From: Typhlomys cinereus
Taxonomy: Eukaryota > Chordata > Mammalia > Rodentia > Platacanthomyidae
Direction: 5' to 3'
DNA length: 64,000 nucleotides
Assembly (NCBI GenBank): GCA_023101885.1
Contig: JALPQD010000410.1
Span: 838,142 to 902,141, forward strand
Positions 1-11,892 of this stretch are shown here, one piece after another. A model generated the notes under the pieces. The model searched no databases. It saw only the letters and a program-made list of their open reading frames with translations, and was not told the DNA's origin. The position numbers and the translations under genes were made by a program. How positions within the stretch are numbered: position 1 is the first letter of the stretch; each line of letters opens with the position of its first letter.

Positions 1-1280
1 AAGGGCTTCGAGCCTGGGTTCTTGTCTTCCAGGGATACTGGCAGTGTAGGGACATTTACTAAGAATTCAAGAAGAAGTGATGTCAGTGAGATATCACAAA
101 CAGTGTAAAAGGCTAATTTTGGTAATTTGAGTATGGCTTACTTTTGCAACTAATTATTGCGTGAGCCTTTACTATTTTGCATGCCTTTAATAGATTTCAG
201 ATCAGTTTCAACTGGTTTGCTTTGCTCACAGTGCTGTACCCCAAGAATACATGTCTAGATTTTTTTTAAAATCCACCTTGATTGGGTATCAGCATGACCC
301 CAAATACTCAGTAGAAGAACTACTAAGAGACTGAATTGAGGTGGAGGCCCCCCACTGGCTCTCAAGATCATGGGAACGTGGAGACATTCTTACTTATCTA
401 ACAATGGTTTTGTGTAGGGAAATGACATAGAAGTAATTGCTACATGTCTTTAATTTTATCCAACAAGATCAGGGGTGACTGTCCACTTAGCAGTCACCTG
501 TGGCTGGTTAAGTCTAATGAACTAATTAAATTAATTGCTTAGGGATGCCAGGAACATTTCAAAGATGCAAGAGCTACATATGGCTAGTGACTCCCACGTA
601 AAGATTGCAGAACGACAGTTCTCGGCTGTGGTCTGATTTTTTAATGGTGCCAAATCTATCCGTAGGAAAGAGCATTTTCACATCATGATATTTCACATCA
701 TGAGCCTTGATCTCTTCCCAGGTGAGTGGCACGTCACCCAGACCTCTTGTGCTGAGTGGCAGTGCTCAAGTCACGTTCTAACTAGAGCAGGCTGCTGAAC
801 GCTCACAGCTGCAGAGTTCAGTGCGTGGTAGTTTAAGCTTAGGATGCGTTTATCTGGATGGAACATCATCATCAATGAAGGCGAGGTTCATCTACATCCA
901 AGACCGAGATTGCACAGCTCTTTGGACAATGTTGCTAGTGACACAAGTTAGATGCTCCTATCTTGGGGTGACTGGATCACCTGATTCTAGAATTTTCTGC
1001 GAAGTCACAGTTGGGGAATCTCAATGAGTGCTGTGATGAGAGATGTAGACACTTATAGGAACACTGGATACCATGTCAGGTAGGATGGGAAGTGGGGAGG
1101 AGCCATTGTAGGCAGGACAGATCTCATCATGGCTTAGAGGTGCCAGTTACCTTTTTTTTTTTTTTTTTTGCTATTTCTTTGCTCAGCGGAATATTGAGAA
1201 ATACCCCCAAATCAGCTCAATCAATTGGTCCCAAAGTAGCTGGTTGGTGTTTATTATTCAATAAATATTTACAAAGTGGA
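1..1280. other. Unique AT-rich sequence, no gene seen
   Basis: No coding exon, RNA gene or clear repeat is recognised here apart from a run of about 18 T at 1151-1169. Short open frames at 821-1027 and 1092-1331 lack any recognisable protein; the second starts in unique sequence and runs through the T run into the SINE downstream. Confidence 0.4.
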
Positions 1281-1540
1281 ACTGGAGAGATGGCTCAGGG
1301 TTTAAGACTGCCTCTCAAGCAGAAGATCTGAGTTCAGATCCCAGAGCCCACATAAAAACATTATGCTGAACCGGCAATGGCCTGCACTTCTGGCACTTCA
1401 GAGCCTGGGCAGTCCCAGAGGGAAGCAAAAAGGAGGTAGTAGCAATCCAGGATGATTCCTGAAGTCACCTTTAATCCTCCACAGGAACACATAGTGCCCC
1501 CCACACCCTTCCCCACACAACAAATAAAGTTTAAAAAAAT
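1281..1540 (+). mobile_element. tRNA-derived SINE (B2-superfamily type), older subfamily
   Basis: The copy starts with actggagagatggctcag, a tRNA-like A-box region, followed by a B-box-like segment (gagttcagatcc). It has the family body (cctgcacttctgg, gatgattcctgaagtcacc, tcctccacaggaacac) and ends in aataaagtttaaaaaaa. An 11-base direct repeat with one mismatch (tttacaaagtg at 1268-1278, tttgcaaagtg at 1540-1550) flanks it and fits a target-site duplication. Confidence 0.85.
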
Positions 1541-1799
1541 TTGCAAAGTGAATGAAGAAATGAGATGACCAATTCCATCACAGATTTTTACAATGTCAAT
1601 GATATTCAACCGACAGAAGGTTCTCAGTTTACAGACAGCTCTGACATGGTCTTTCAATTGAGAAGTGCTCAAAGCAACAATCTTCCTTCTGTCACCGAAT
1701 GGAAAAGTTTGGGTTCAAAGAATTTAAAAAGTCCCCCCCCCCCAGGGCCATGAGGCTAGCAGGGAGCAGAGCTGTGATTCAAATTCTGGATTTAGGATT

Positions 1800-2076
1800 T
1801 TTTTTAAATTTTTTAAAAATTATTTATTCAATTGTGCATGTGTGCTTGTGTGTGTGTGTGTGTGTGTAGAACCACGGTCGAATTCAGGAACCACCATGGC
1901 ACGTCCACCTCCTCCTTGTTTACTCTGCCCGGGGATTCACAGGCTCCGCCCTACCAGGACAGGAAACGCAGGCTGCCCCGCTTCCGCCCAGCATCTATAC
2001 GTGGGGTCTAGGATCCAAACTCAGGACCTTCCGCCTGCAAGGCAGAGGCTTAACCCCTGAGCCACCTCTCCAGCCC
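1800..2076 (-). mobile_element. tRNA-derived SINE, young GC-rich subfamily
   Basis: Read on the minus strand it has the head ggctggagaggtggctcag, the B-box segment, the GC-rich body of the young subfamily and a (CA)n tract before the A-rich tail. The flanks carry a 14-base direct repeat (1786-1799 and 2077-2090) with one mismatch, so insertion by target-primed retroposition is well supported. It closely matches the copies at 18529-18833, 19354-19640 and 44286-44568. Confidence 0.9.
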
Positions 2077-2090
2077 CTGGACTTAGGATT

Positions 2091-3004
2091 CTAAGTGTCA
2101 GGTTCCGAGATGTCCTGTGGCTTGGTTAGTGTCTTTCTTACAGCACATTCCCAGCACTGAATGGCACCCGTGGTTGGATTTGAGGGTACCTTTGACACTT
2201 GGGGTTTCCCAGCGATCAGCCCACTTGATAGGCTTTTTGAGGTGTTAAACCATGTATGATTTTTATTTTATTTTCTTTGCCTGAATCTATGCTGCAGGCG
2301 TCCACAGGCAGCCCGCCTGACTCTCTGAGGCAGTGGCTGTCACACTATGTCGGGCCAAGTACAACAGTTCCAACAAGAGGTGCCACCGGGGGAAGGAGAA
2401 GGAGGGGGGCACAGTGGGGGAGACCATGTGTTTGAGCTCTGAGCTCTGTCAGAGCCGATAGGCTTTCAACTATTTTTATATATTGAGATGCTCCTCAAAA
2501 AAATTCACTTAAAAAAGGTCCTTTTGCTATTGCAGAGAAGAATCACTGTTCTAAGGGACTTTGTTTCTTTTTCATGGCAGCTTGCTTCCTGTGACAAGAA
2601 AGTGGGGCACGCTGAACTCTGCCCAGGAACCATCCAAGAACAGCGCTCGGCTCTTTCCTTCTAGTTAGAAGCAGCCTCTTGAAGCTCAGACCCTCCCCGT
2701 CCTCTGAAGTCACTGCTGAGCCTGGACAGGGGGCAGCGGGCCACTGTGCCAGCATCAGAGGCCCCTGGGCTGTTTGAGAGGACCGGCTCCGTCACGTCCT
2801 GCTGGACCACTTTGCTCCCATTCTTGGCATCGTTGGAGCCGCCAGCATCTCCTGGGTTCTTGCTCTGTTGCTCCATGGGTCCTAAGGCTATTGGCTTTCT
2901 GTGGAAGCACCTCTCCCACTGCTTCAACAGCTTCCGCCACTTCCGCCTTCTGCTGGCCTGCTCCACACTGTGGTTCACCTATTTTCAAGTCAAGGCATTT
3001 GTTT
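2091..3004. other. Unique sequence with a GC-rich patch; possible old retrocopy, unproven
   Basis: 2280-2480 is G-rich unique sequence with no recognised repeat. 2560-3000 is richer in G+C than its surroundings and holds overlapping open frames on both strands; the longest on the minus strand is 2661-2978, 105 codons. I do not recognise a protein in any frame. There is no start context, poly-A tail or splice signal to decide between chance and a decayed processed gene copy. Confidence 0.3.
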
Positions 3005-3244
3005 AAAAGCATTTTATTTATTTATTTATTTATTCATTCATTTGAGAGAGGAGAGACACACACACATACAGAAAGAGAGAGAGAGAGAGAGAGAGGGAGA
3101 GATAGGCCATGATGCAAAGGGTGGAGGTCAGAGGACATCTTTCAGAAGTCAGCTCTCTTCTTCCACTTTGTGGGCTTCCAAAGATGAACTGAGGTCGACA
3201 GGTTTGTGACCAGGCATTTTATCTGCTGAGATATATCACTGGCC
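3005..3244 (-). mobile_element. SINE of the B4/B2-like class, minus strand
   Basis: Minus-strand reading gives a decayed tRNA-like head (gggccagtgatatatctcag), a body matching the copy near 58.04-58.27 kb (tttcagaagtcagctctctt here, ctttctgaagtcagttctct there), a GA-rich tract at 3070-3096 and an ATTTATTTATTT tail. The order head, body, simple tract, A-rich tail is that of other SINEs in the window, but divergence is high. Confidence 0.65.
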
Positions 3245-3251
3245 CAAGGCA

Positions 3252-3252
<1 letters not shown>

Positions 3253-3306
<54 letters not shown>

Positions 3307-3547
3307 CATTCTATAAAGCATTTGAGTGTGTGCCTGTGAAGGTCCAAGGGTGACATCAGGAATCGTCCTGCATTGTTCTACCTCCTTATTACTTTGCTCT
3401 GGGGTTTCCCAGGCTCTATTTCCAAGGCCAGAATGGCAGGCTGCTGACATTTCCATCTGGAATCTTTTATGTTGTACCTGGGATCCAAACTCAAGTCCTT
3501 TTCCTTGTGAGACAAACACTTTAACCATGGAGGCATCTCCCCAATCC
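3253..3547 (-). mobile_element. SINE with (GT)n tail, older subfamily
   Basis: The right end (catctccccaatcc) is the reverse complement of a degraded SINE head. The interior matches older copies (ccaagggtgacatcagga, tttcccaggctct, acctgggatccaaactcaa). The 3' end expands into about 25 GT units at 3253-3304. It abuts the SINE at 3005-3244 head to tail. Confidence 0.85.
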
Positions 3548-3734
3548 AAGGTAGTTTTAAGAAGGTCAAATAATGAATGAGTCTTTTGAATTCCTTGTTC
3601 TTCCTTTGAATGTAGGCAACACTACATTTGACTAATTAAGCCTGGATTTTTACATCATAATTCCACTTCTATCTAAAGTTTACTATATAATTAATTCCTT
3701 AGTTTTTTTTTTTAGGAATTTCCAAAGGTCTTTT

Positions 3735-3830
3735 TTAAAAATGAATTAACTTTTTCCTAGTTTTACAAACATATGGAGTACTGATCCCTGCTTCCCTCCA
3801 TCCCTCTTCCTCTCCCTTAGTATTTTTATT
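3735..3830 (-). mobile_element. L1 3'-end-like fragment
   Basis: The stretch cctagttttacaaacatatg, a gagtact motif and a CT-rich run align with the left end of the larger L1-like block at 26690-27260 (ccctagttttacaagcacat, gagtact, CT-rich run). Shared order of these pieces supports a common LINE-1 3' end, read on the minus strand. The 3831-4204 interval between it and the next L1 block shows no recognised feature. Confidence 0.5.
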
Positions 3831-4204
3831 GAAAGGTTTGAGCAAGCACAAAGAGGAAATGAAGTGTGTCACGTGTGTGTGGGAGATAAGGTTAACTCAT
3901 GACGGCACAACTCCCCCCTCCCCCATAGATGTTGTATCCTCAACATTTTGGACACCTTCAGAACAAACAAGGACCCTGCTATATCTCACACACCCTGGGA
4001 ACAGGAATAGTATAAGAAGACAAAATGGCACTTAGGATTTTTTTCCTGCTTTAAATTTTTTTTTTCATTGTGGTGAACTCTATTTAAAGTAAAATTTCTC
4101 CTGTTAACTATTTTTTCACTGTTTTCATTGCTGTTCAGCATATTCATACTACTGTACAGTTAATCTCTAGAATGCGCCCTCTTGCAAAAAGGAAACCTCT
4201 CTTA

Positions 4205-4660
4205 AAATTTTTTATGAATAAGTTTTATTCTTTGACAATTTTATACATGTATGTAGTACATGGTAGTACATATATAGCAACTTGTCCCCTTCTGTTTCCC
4301 TGCCTTCTCCCTTCTTCCCTACAAATCTCATTCCCATGTTTGTGACCTTTGGTTTGGTTTTGTGTCCCATTGGGTTGAAACAGGGCCATGTTTGTGATTG
4401 TGGCTTTGGGACTATCAGGTGAAGCTCTGGAGGCTGAGCCGTGGGCATGCCACAGACACTGCGCCTTGCCCTCTTCCACAGTCTATTAATTGACAGCTGT
4501 TCAGCCGTAAGTGTACGTCCCTGTGAGCCCTCCTCTATCCACAGCTGACCCACGGCCAAGCGGGTCTTGAGTTGGTCCAGCATCAGTAGCCACTGCTGTG
4601 ATTTCATGATTGCTGTGGCCATGCCCCTCTTAGAAGGAGGCTTTTCACAGCCCTTCTGTC
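4205..4660 (-). mobile_element. LINE-1 3' UTR, rodent type, truncated
   Basis: The order of segments matches rodent L1 3' ends read backwards: caattttatacatgtatgta near the 3' end, then gggttgaaacagggccatg, a trait-rich middle (gtctattaattgacagct), and gatttcatgattgctgtggc with cacagcccttct at the far end. No ORF2 coding sequence follows, so it is 5' truncated inside the 3' UTR. Confidence 0.75.
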
Positions 4661-5210
4661 TTCTTTTGCATTCTTTAAAACTGAACTTCGCTAGCCATTC
4701 AACTGTAGCTTCTCATTCCCCTTTTACTGTCTGTCTGTCTGCCTCTCTCTCCCCCCCTTTTCATATGAAAGGGGATGAGCCTAGGTTCTTATGTATGCTA
4801 GATAAGCACTTTGCCACGAACACCAAACCTTCAACTTTATCTTTTGATGCAAATAAACTTTTATTTTGATGTATCCCAGTTTATATAGTTTATACATTTT
4901 TACTCTTCTGGAATTTCTTATTTTTGAAGGTATAACTCAATAATTCCAGGTAGCAGATGGGCAAGCCAAGTCACATCATTGGGTAATAATAATGCTAGAC
5001 CATTGCACTGACCGATTGTCTGCTTCTCTATTCGGACATGGATATCTTGTCAGTTGTAATTAGCATATGACATTAAGTCAGGGAAGCAAAATCATAGTAT
5101 TAGATATTTATATTCTCCTACATTATTCAGGGTACCTAGGATATCAATAGCTGCTGAGTGAATAGGAGCTTGTTGGTCTTTGGAAGCGGTGTCCTTTCTT
5201 GTGGGATCAC
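4661..5210. other. Unique AT-rich sequence
   Basis: A short tgtctgtctgtctgcctctc simple-sequence patch lies at 4728-4750. No exon, RNA or repeat family is recognised in the rest. Confidence 0.4.
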
Positions 5211-5215
5211 ATCTT

Positions 5216-5645
5216 TGTCAAGGTTTTCCAGAGAAGGAGAGCCAACGACAGGCCTATGGAGCCATCTTAGAAGGCATTCATGGTGGGGACTGGCTCACAT
5301 GTGGTTATGGAGACCGGGACATGCCATGAGCCACCTGATATGCCACAATCAGAATGATATAACCTAGTGTTGCAATTCAGTCTGAGTTGGAAGACCCAAG
5401 AAGCAGGAGAGCTGGAGACACCATTCCCAACTGGAGGCAGAACCAACTGGTGGGGGTCTTTGCTAACTCGGAACCTCATGACCAAGAAACAAGGCCCTCA
5501 GTGGCAGAAGCAGAAGAAGATGGATGCCTCAGCTCTGAAGAGCATGCAGAGCCAGCCCTCTCTCTGCCTGGTCTATGGAGATTGGCCGATGCTCAGCTGC
5601 ATTGAGAACCGATCCTTGACTGAGCTAATAATACTAACCATCACA
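5216..5645 (-). mobile_element. Solo LTR, ERVL (MLT2-like), minus strand
   Basis: It begins TGTCAAGGTTTTCCAGAGAA and ends CTAACCATCACA, with the internal gactggctcacatgtggtta and gcaattcagtctgagttgg blocks typical of MLT2-type LTRs as I recall them. The 430-base length fits an LTR. No internal retroviral coding region follows, so it is a solo LTR remnant. No 5-base target duplication survives (atctt left, gttgc right). Confidence 0.75.
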
Positions 5646-5659
5646 GTTGCTAAAGTTTT

Positions 5660-5754
5660 ATGTAGCCTTTCCAGAGCAGAGGTACATGAATGCAAATTTC
5701 TGATGATAAGAAGTACAGGAGTCTTTTACAAATTACCTCAGTGAGCAGAATTTG
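5660..5754. repeat. Local duplication, copy 1 (95 bases)
   Basis: This segment recurs at 6860-6955 in direct orientation with one inserted base and two substitutions. It shows no SINE, L1 or LTR signature and is immediately downstream of the MLT2-like LTR. Confidence 0.9.
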
Positions 5755-6859
5755 TTACGAAAATTCTTGGGGAAACAAGGAAAGCAAAACCAAATCTACT
5801 GTTCCATGGGCAGGTTACATGGAGGACTGGGAGTTGGCTGTGCTCAGGACCCCAGCCTGGTTCTCAGTGGTTGGTCTCTCCATCCATGAGACTGACAGGA
5901 GCATGTTCAAAGCTTCTGTCTTGATCTATCTTTTCTTGTTCTTCATGGCAAAACAGAAAACATTCTGCTTTTATCCTGAATCATTGTTTTCGTGGAAACA
6001 TTGCTTATAATATCTTAAGGCTTGTCATTACTCTTTCTTCCCTCCCTCAAGTGTTCCATATTCAAATTCTCAAACAGAAATGATCTGCCTGAGCTTGTTT
6101 GCCACCCGGCGAGAGCCCCCTCTTAGAACTGCCAAAGGCTTCTCAGTGGGATCAAGTGAAATGGAGGATAAATCTACCCAACAGTCAACATTTCCAAGTG
6201 AAAAAGAAATATGGAGACGCCGCTGAAGCGGGTAAAGCCGGCAGACTTCTACCAGGATCTGGCCAGCACAGTGGTCATTCCTCACCATGACTCTTCTCCT
6301 GTTGCTCTTCCTCTTACCAAGCAGTGTTAGGCTTATTTAATTAATCCACCAGATCATCGGATACTAAAAAGATTTCCTGGCTCGCAGATATAGACACTTT
6401 AATCACTGGAAAGTTATATCCCATATTTAAATTAATAAATTGACATTTTGATTTACATCAAGCCTCTTGTGAATTTGTTTAACTTAGGTCAGTTCTGCTC
6501 AATTCATGCTACTCTAGGGGACTCTGAGACCTCAATTAGTTATCTTATTCAGTTAATATACTTCCTGTCTTTATTAACTACATTGATTTCTTTCTGGGAC
6601 ATTCAGGGATTTATTTAATGCTTATTCAAGGTTCTTAAGATTCTGGATTAAAGATGCCTGCGTGCTGTGAAGTGGGATCGGCAGACATTTTCAAATGGGT
6701 TCTGAAGACTGACAGTTATGACATTGTGGGTCAGAGTATCAGGGTAGATCCTAGAGGGTCATATCCTGGCACAGATGACAAAGGTTAGACAGAAAGTTAG
6801 TAGATATCGCTGTAGTGTGAACACATGTCCTGAGGAGATGCCACACACCTGTCTATAAT
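5755..6859. other. Unique sequence with a CpG-bearing patch
   Basis: 6095-6300 keeps several CpGs and a GC content above its surroundings, which may mark a conserved or formerly exonic segment. Open frames on both strands there are under 75 codons and unrecognised. The rest is AT-rich with no recognised repeat. Confidence 0.35.
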
Positions 6860-6955
6860 ATGTAGCCTTTCCAGAGCAGAGGTACATGAATGCAAATTTC
6901 TGATGATAAGAAGTACAGGAGTCTTTTACAAAATTACCTCAATGAACAGAATTTG
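6860..6955. repeat. Local duplication, copy 2 (96 bases)
   Basis: Near-identical direct repeat of 5660-5754, about 1.2 kb downstream. The flanks differ on both sides, so the duplicated unit is sharply bounded. Confidence 0.9.
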
Positions 6956-7386
6956 AGGATAGGAATTTGAAGGCAGATCAAAGTAACAATTACACCAGGA
7001 TAATTACTTCCAACTTCCCTAACCAATGAGTTTTTGGGCTTACTTACAGGTTTAGGGGTGAGGACTACTGAGAGGAGCAGGGATGAGTTTCTTGCCTTCC
7101 TCCTTCATTCATCAGGATCCTGTGGTCAGATAATCCAGGGTAAGTGTGGATCCCCAAGTCCTTAATGATACCCACAAGCTTTCTTTTGTGATATAACATA
7201 TCTGTGGGTGCTAGAGATTAAGACATGGATATTTTTCTAGAATGAGTGGATATACTATTATTATACACATCTATAGTCTTCTCTTCTTGGATACTTTTAA
7301 TAAAGATTTGGATATTATATGAGGTAAAACCAGAACAAAATGAAAATAAAGAGAATAGAACCATTGAGAGCTCTATTTTATTACTA

Positions 7387-7494
7387 TTAGTTTTTTTTCT
7401 GAGAAAGGATCTCAGGCTAGCCTCAAACACACTATGTAGTTTTCTAAATCTCCAAAGTGCTAGGATTATAAGTATGCATCATAACTCTTGACAA
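7387..7494 (-). mobile_element. B1 (7SL-derived) SINE, degraded
   Basis: ctgagaaaggatctcaggct, gctagcctcaaacaca and ccaaagtgctaggattataa are the reverse-complement B1 landmarks in the correct order. The copy is short and diverged. Confidence 0.8.
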
Positions 7495-7727
7495 GCATCA
7501 CATTTTAAAATCAATACAGGACATAATAAAGGTGTAAAAGATCATCCAAAGAAGAGGGCAAGCAAACCTGTACCACAGCCCCTTGACTGTCTTAATTACT
7601 GGTGAAATCAAATCAAAAGTAAGAAAAAGGGGACTAACATGTGGGCCACATTCAACACAAGCTTCTGAAAGGACAGAGTGACTCAATGCTAGTTTTTGAT
7701 TGTTTCCAATCAAAAGTAAGTGGTGGT

Positions 7728-8092
7728 AAATACTCATTGTCAACTCGACTGGATTAGGATCTCCTAGGAGATTGGTAAGGGACACCTATGGGTGTGTCTG
7801 TGAGTTTCTATAGAGAATTGACTGACAGGAGAAGACCCGCTTTGAATATCAATGGCACCATCCTGTGAATTGTTGACGGAGAGAATAAAAAGGAAAATGG
7901 ACAGAAGCTAGTAATCACCAGTATTCCTTCCCCCTTCCCTGCTTCCTGGCTGCTGTGATGTGAATTGCTGTGTTCTGCAGTGTCCTTCCCATAGTGATGG
8001 TCTGAAAGATCTGAAACTGTGAATCCAAACAAGTCTTCCTTAAGATGTCTATGTTGTGTATTCTGCCGTAGCAATGCTGAATAACCAATATA
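7728..8092 (+). mobile_element. MaLR-type solo LTR
   Basis: The order tcaactcgactggattagga, cctatgggtgtgtctgtgag, gaattgactgacaggaga, cttcctggctgctgtgat, gaaactgtgaatccaaac follows the standard MaLR LTR layout. The polyadenylation region is aacaagtcttccttaagatg and the right end aataaccaatatag. The length of about 365 bases fits. Confidence 0.8.
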
Positions 8093-9086
8093 GTATATAT
8101 CTACAGTACGGAATATATAGCACATCTTTGCATTTCAAAGTATATGAGTTCTATTTGCAAGTCTGTCTTTATGATAAGATTAGATATTAGGTTAAAGAAT
8201 TTGTCAGTGACCTTGAAACTAAATCTGTAGAGTAACATTGTTTTATGGGATCACTAAGTATTCTGTAGAAAAGGCAGGAGTCATATAATCTGGAAAAATT
8301 GCTTATCAGAGCCCTTGGACATATGCCATTTTGAAAGCTATTTAGCTTGGTTTAGCCAGGCATTTCTCAAATTTATTTGATTACTGAACTTTCTGTTGTT
8401 GTTGAAAAGATCTATTAAGATATCTCACAGAACGAGCACATTTTTAAGCAACAATGCATAACATTTTGATTTATCTACATCCTGTTGTTTTGAACCATGT
8501 GGTTGGGCCACAAGCAAAAATAAATGTTTTGATCAGGCCAATGAGATATTTCTTGAACACTGGTGTTATATTCCTCACTGTAAATTAACATGAGAGCTGT
8601 TTGATGTGTTGATTGGTCTCGTATATCTCTTACTGTGAGTTGATCTCCTTGTCACCTATTCCTATGTCGTTTCAAATGCCAGTCTACTCCCCAGTATCTC
8701 CAAAAGGAAGGGCAACAAAAGCCTTATATTCCACAAGAGTAAAACTTGGAAGGTTATAATGAGTCCTAGACTCAGAACTCATTCTGGCATACTGATATCA
8801 TAGGTATTACCTGACCTACTTTGGAAGATGGCTGAATCTTGAATCTAAACATTAAGAAGCCCTAAAATTGTAGGATTGTCATACTTCTCTGCCCTTAGTC
8901 ACCTCCATCTTTTCTACATTGATTGATAGGTAAAAGTCTGAGTTTATTATATCTGGTTCATCCTATGTGGTATCATCACACTACCGACAAAGGGGCCTTC
9001 CAAAACTTAGAGATACTGTATATTCAAAGAAGGCCCAAACCAGTTTAGAAACAATATATAGTTTCATTTTAAAAATCAGCTTACAG
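8093..9086. other. Unique AT-rich sequence
   Basis: Nothing recognisable as exon, RNA gene or interspersed repeat is seen in this kilobase. Confidence 0.35.
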
Positions 9087-9172
9087 GGCTGGGGAGAAGG
9101 ACACGTGTTTAGGCTCATGTACATATGCACACATGCATGACTACCACACATACAGACACATGAAAAGAAAAA
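9087..9172 (+). mobile_element. Short internally deleted SINE
   Basis: A SINE head (agggctggggagaaggacac) runs almost directly into a CA-rich tail (acatatgcacacatgcatga) and an A-rich end (gaaaagaaaaaa). The body is missing, giving an 86-base remnant. Confidence 0.6.
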
Positions 9173-9354
9173 AGTCTACTCATAGCACAAAGATCTTTCA
9201 TGCAAACAAGTTAATGAACTCTCTGGTGGTTTTCTTACTACTACTCCCATCTGAAGTTAGACTCTGGGATTACTGTGACTTGAAGTAAATTTCAAGCATC
9301 TCAGAAAAGAAGGAAATCCTGGAACAAGCTCCAAGGAGAGCAGTCAAATAGTGG

Positions 9355-9945
9355 ATTATCACCCAGGGCTTAGGGACATCTCAGAAGAAGTGGTAGAAAG
9401 AAGAGCTGGGAGACGGGGTGGAATATTGTGGAATACCGTCTGGTGGGCAAGCCATGGATGGAAGATGGGGTGCAGTGCTCTGGAGTACTATCTTGCAGGT
9501 ACTACATGGATGGAGGATGGGCAGACTGGTATGGAATACTGTCTTGTGTGCACAACATGGATATTCTACTCTTGAATGCTCAGCAACTGTGATCGCCTGC
9601 ACAAAACTTACAAAAGATCTGGCACATCAACATTCTATCATGGAGGGGTGAGGGACTTCCGAGTCCCTAATCTCCCCTGAGGCTCTAGGCAGTTGAATGC
9701 ATGCAGGAGAGACACTTTCTTCAGTGGTGTAGCCACTGGTAGATTGACTAGGCTCCTGTGAATACCTCTTTACTCATGTTTCCTGTAAAGTAAGTCTAAG
9801 TAAACTCATGAAAGGAGAAGATAAAGGGAATTTAGTTAGAAAGAGGAGCAGTGAGTTTGGAAAGGGTATAAGAGAGGGTAATTGTGTGAATATGGTCAAA
9901 ATACATTATATATGTGAAAATCTCATCATAAAACTTATTATTATG
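9355..9945 (+). mobile_element. LINE-1 3' UTR, rodent Lx-like
   Basis: The segment has the layout of a plus-strand rodent L1 3' UTR: cctgcacaaaacttacaaaa, catcaacattctatcatgga, ggggtgagggacttccgagt, then an A+T-rich 3' end with aatacattatatatgtgaaa and tcatcataaaac. A local tandem-like echo (catggatggaagatgggg, catggatggaggatgggc) lies at 9450-9525. There is no ORF2 part, so the element is strongly 5' truncated. Confidence 0.75.
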
Positions 9946-10192
9946 CATAATTAATGTATGTTAATAATAGTTAAAATTGTGCTGGATGATGAGTGTTATG
10001 GGAAAGATGAAAAGATAAGGATTATTTAATCTTTGGAAAATAATAAAATTTTTATCATAGAAAGGTACAATAAAGTTCTAGAATTCATTAAAAATTTATG
10101 CATTTTAAAAAACTGTATTCATGGTAAGTAAAAATTCTGAAGAGTCATGTGGGCTTCATTCTTGTTATTCTTCTTTTAGGTCCTTTGCTAAA

Positions 10193-10269
10193 TCACTCCC
10201 TCCCTCCCTCCCTCCCTCCCTTCCTCTCTCTCTTCCTCCCTTCCTCCCTCCTCCTTTCCTTCCTTCCTT
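10193..10269. repeat. (CCCT)n / CT-rich microsatellite
   Basis: Tandem cctc and ccttc units form a pure polypyrimidine run. The purine-rich complement reads as an artefactual Glu/Gly/Arg open frame. Confidence 0.95.
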
Positions 10270-10332
10270 GTGCTAGGGATTGAACGCAGCATCATGTGCA
10301 TACAAGACAAATGATCTACCGCCAAGATGGTT

Positions 10333-10738
10333 GTGGTTTGCCTGACTCTTGCTAATAAATTCATGACCAAACAGTTTAGAGGAAAAGGGGGTCTTACTCT
10401 TGCTTACGATTCTCTGTTACATCTCATAGTCCATCTTGACAGGAGAGTTTGTACCAAGACTAGGAGCTGAGGGAACTGGCCAAACCACATCACAGGGATT
10501 ACTGAGAGAAGGGAAAATTTCAATTCTCAGACGCAAGCCTGTCAAAGTCTGCCAAACTGCTGACTCAATTCCCTCCATCCTGTCCACTTGCCTGGGGAAT
10601 GGTCCCTCCCACTGTGGGCTGGGTCTCCACATCGATTGGATGATTGCCTGCAGTGTGCTTAGGTCTTACTTTAGCTACTGATTCTTCACAGATGTGCTCG
10701 AGTTCATGCTTCAATAGTCAAGTTGACACCTGTATAGG
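10333..10738 (-). mobile_element. MaLR-type LTR, minus strand
   Basis: ttgctaataaattcatgacc, gtccatcttgacaggagag, cactgtgggctgggtctcca and agtcaagttgacacctgta are shared in order with the copies at 22310-22702 and 31234-31644. All three are one LTR subfamily in the same orientation. Confidence 0.8.
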
Positions 10739-11074
10739 TAGCTAAACAGAGCAACACCTCTAGTCTTTTACTGTTTCTTCTAAATTGCAGGTGATAATTA
10801 TATGTACTTATGGGGTACAGTGTGATATTTCAATAAAGTACCCAAAGTGTGATGATCAAATGAGAACACTTTTTTTTTCCTCATCTCTGTATCAGTTCTT
10901 TATGTTTAGAGACTTTGAGCTCCTCTCCTTGTTCTCCATGTTACATGCAGTAGGTTAAGGTGAAGTATGTCAGCCTTCCGTGTCATAGAACACTCAGAAT
11001 TATTCCTATTAAATTATATTTTGGTGCCCACTGTTTAACTTTTTTCTACTTCCTCCTACTTTTTCTTTTATTAA

Positions 11075-11892
11075 TTTCAATAATTTTATTCATTTTTATA
11101 TTTTCAGAGTTTCATACATCAGCACAATGAATTGATATTTTTAACCCCTTATTACCCAAGTCTATGGCCCCTCTTTTGTCTACTGCCAGGCTCTTTCCTA
11201 ATCATGCATATATCTGCAGGCGTGGTCCACTTAGTCATGCCTTGTTGTCCTTTAATGGCATGTGGCTGCGCACCTGCTGGAGCATGGATGATACGTTAGT
11301 GCATATACCACTGAGGAAAGTAGCTCCCTGCCCCCCCCACCCCTTTCTGCATTAACCATCAATAGCCTCTCAGGGAAATGTGGAGTCTCCTGAGATCTTT
11401 CTGCTTCCATAGGGAAGTACCGAGAGGCCAAATCTTGTGCAGGTCACGTGGGAGTAAATACAGCCTCAGTGAGCTCATGGGTGAAGCATCCCTGTCCTGT
11501 CCAGAAGATACCGTGTCGCCACATCTCTCCACCCTGAGGCTCCTACATTATCACCACCTGCTACCTTCTCTAGTCTTTATTCTATTTTCATCTACTTTGA
11601 AATCAACTTATTTAGCTTCTGCAAGTAACAGTATTTGTCTTTTATGCCTGGCACATTCCATTTGAGATGAATATCCTCGAGTTCCATCTATTTTTGCCAC
11701 CCATGAAGGATTTCATCATCATTCAATAGCTGAGGAAAACTCCACTGTGTATATGCACCATATTTTCCTCATCATTAATCTGTTATGATAGACTTGTATA
11801 TCATCCCATACCTTGCTGATTGTGAATAGTGTTGCAAAAAGCATCGGAATTCCAGGATATCTCTTTTATATACTGATTTCATTTATTTTCTT

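Noticed and set aside
5367..5744. 125-codon open frame
   Set aside because: It spans the MLT2-like LTR and the adjoining duplicated segment and has no recognised protein.
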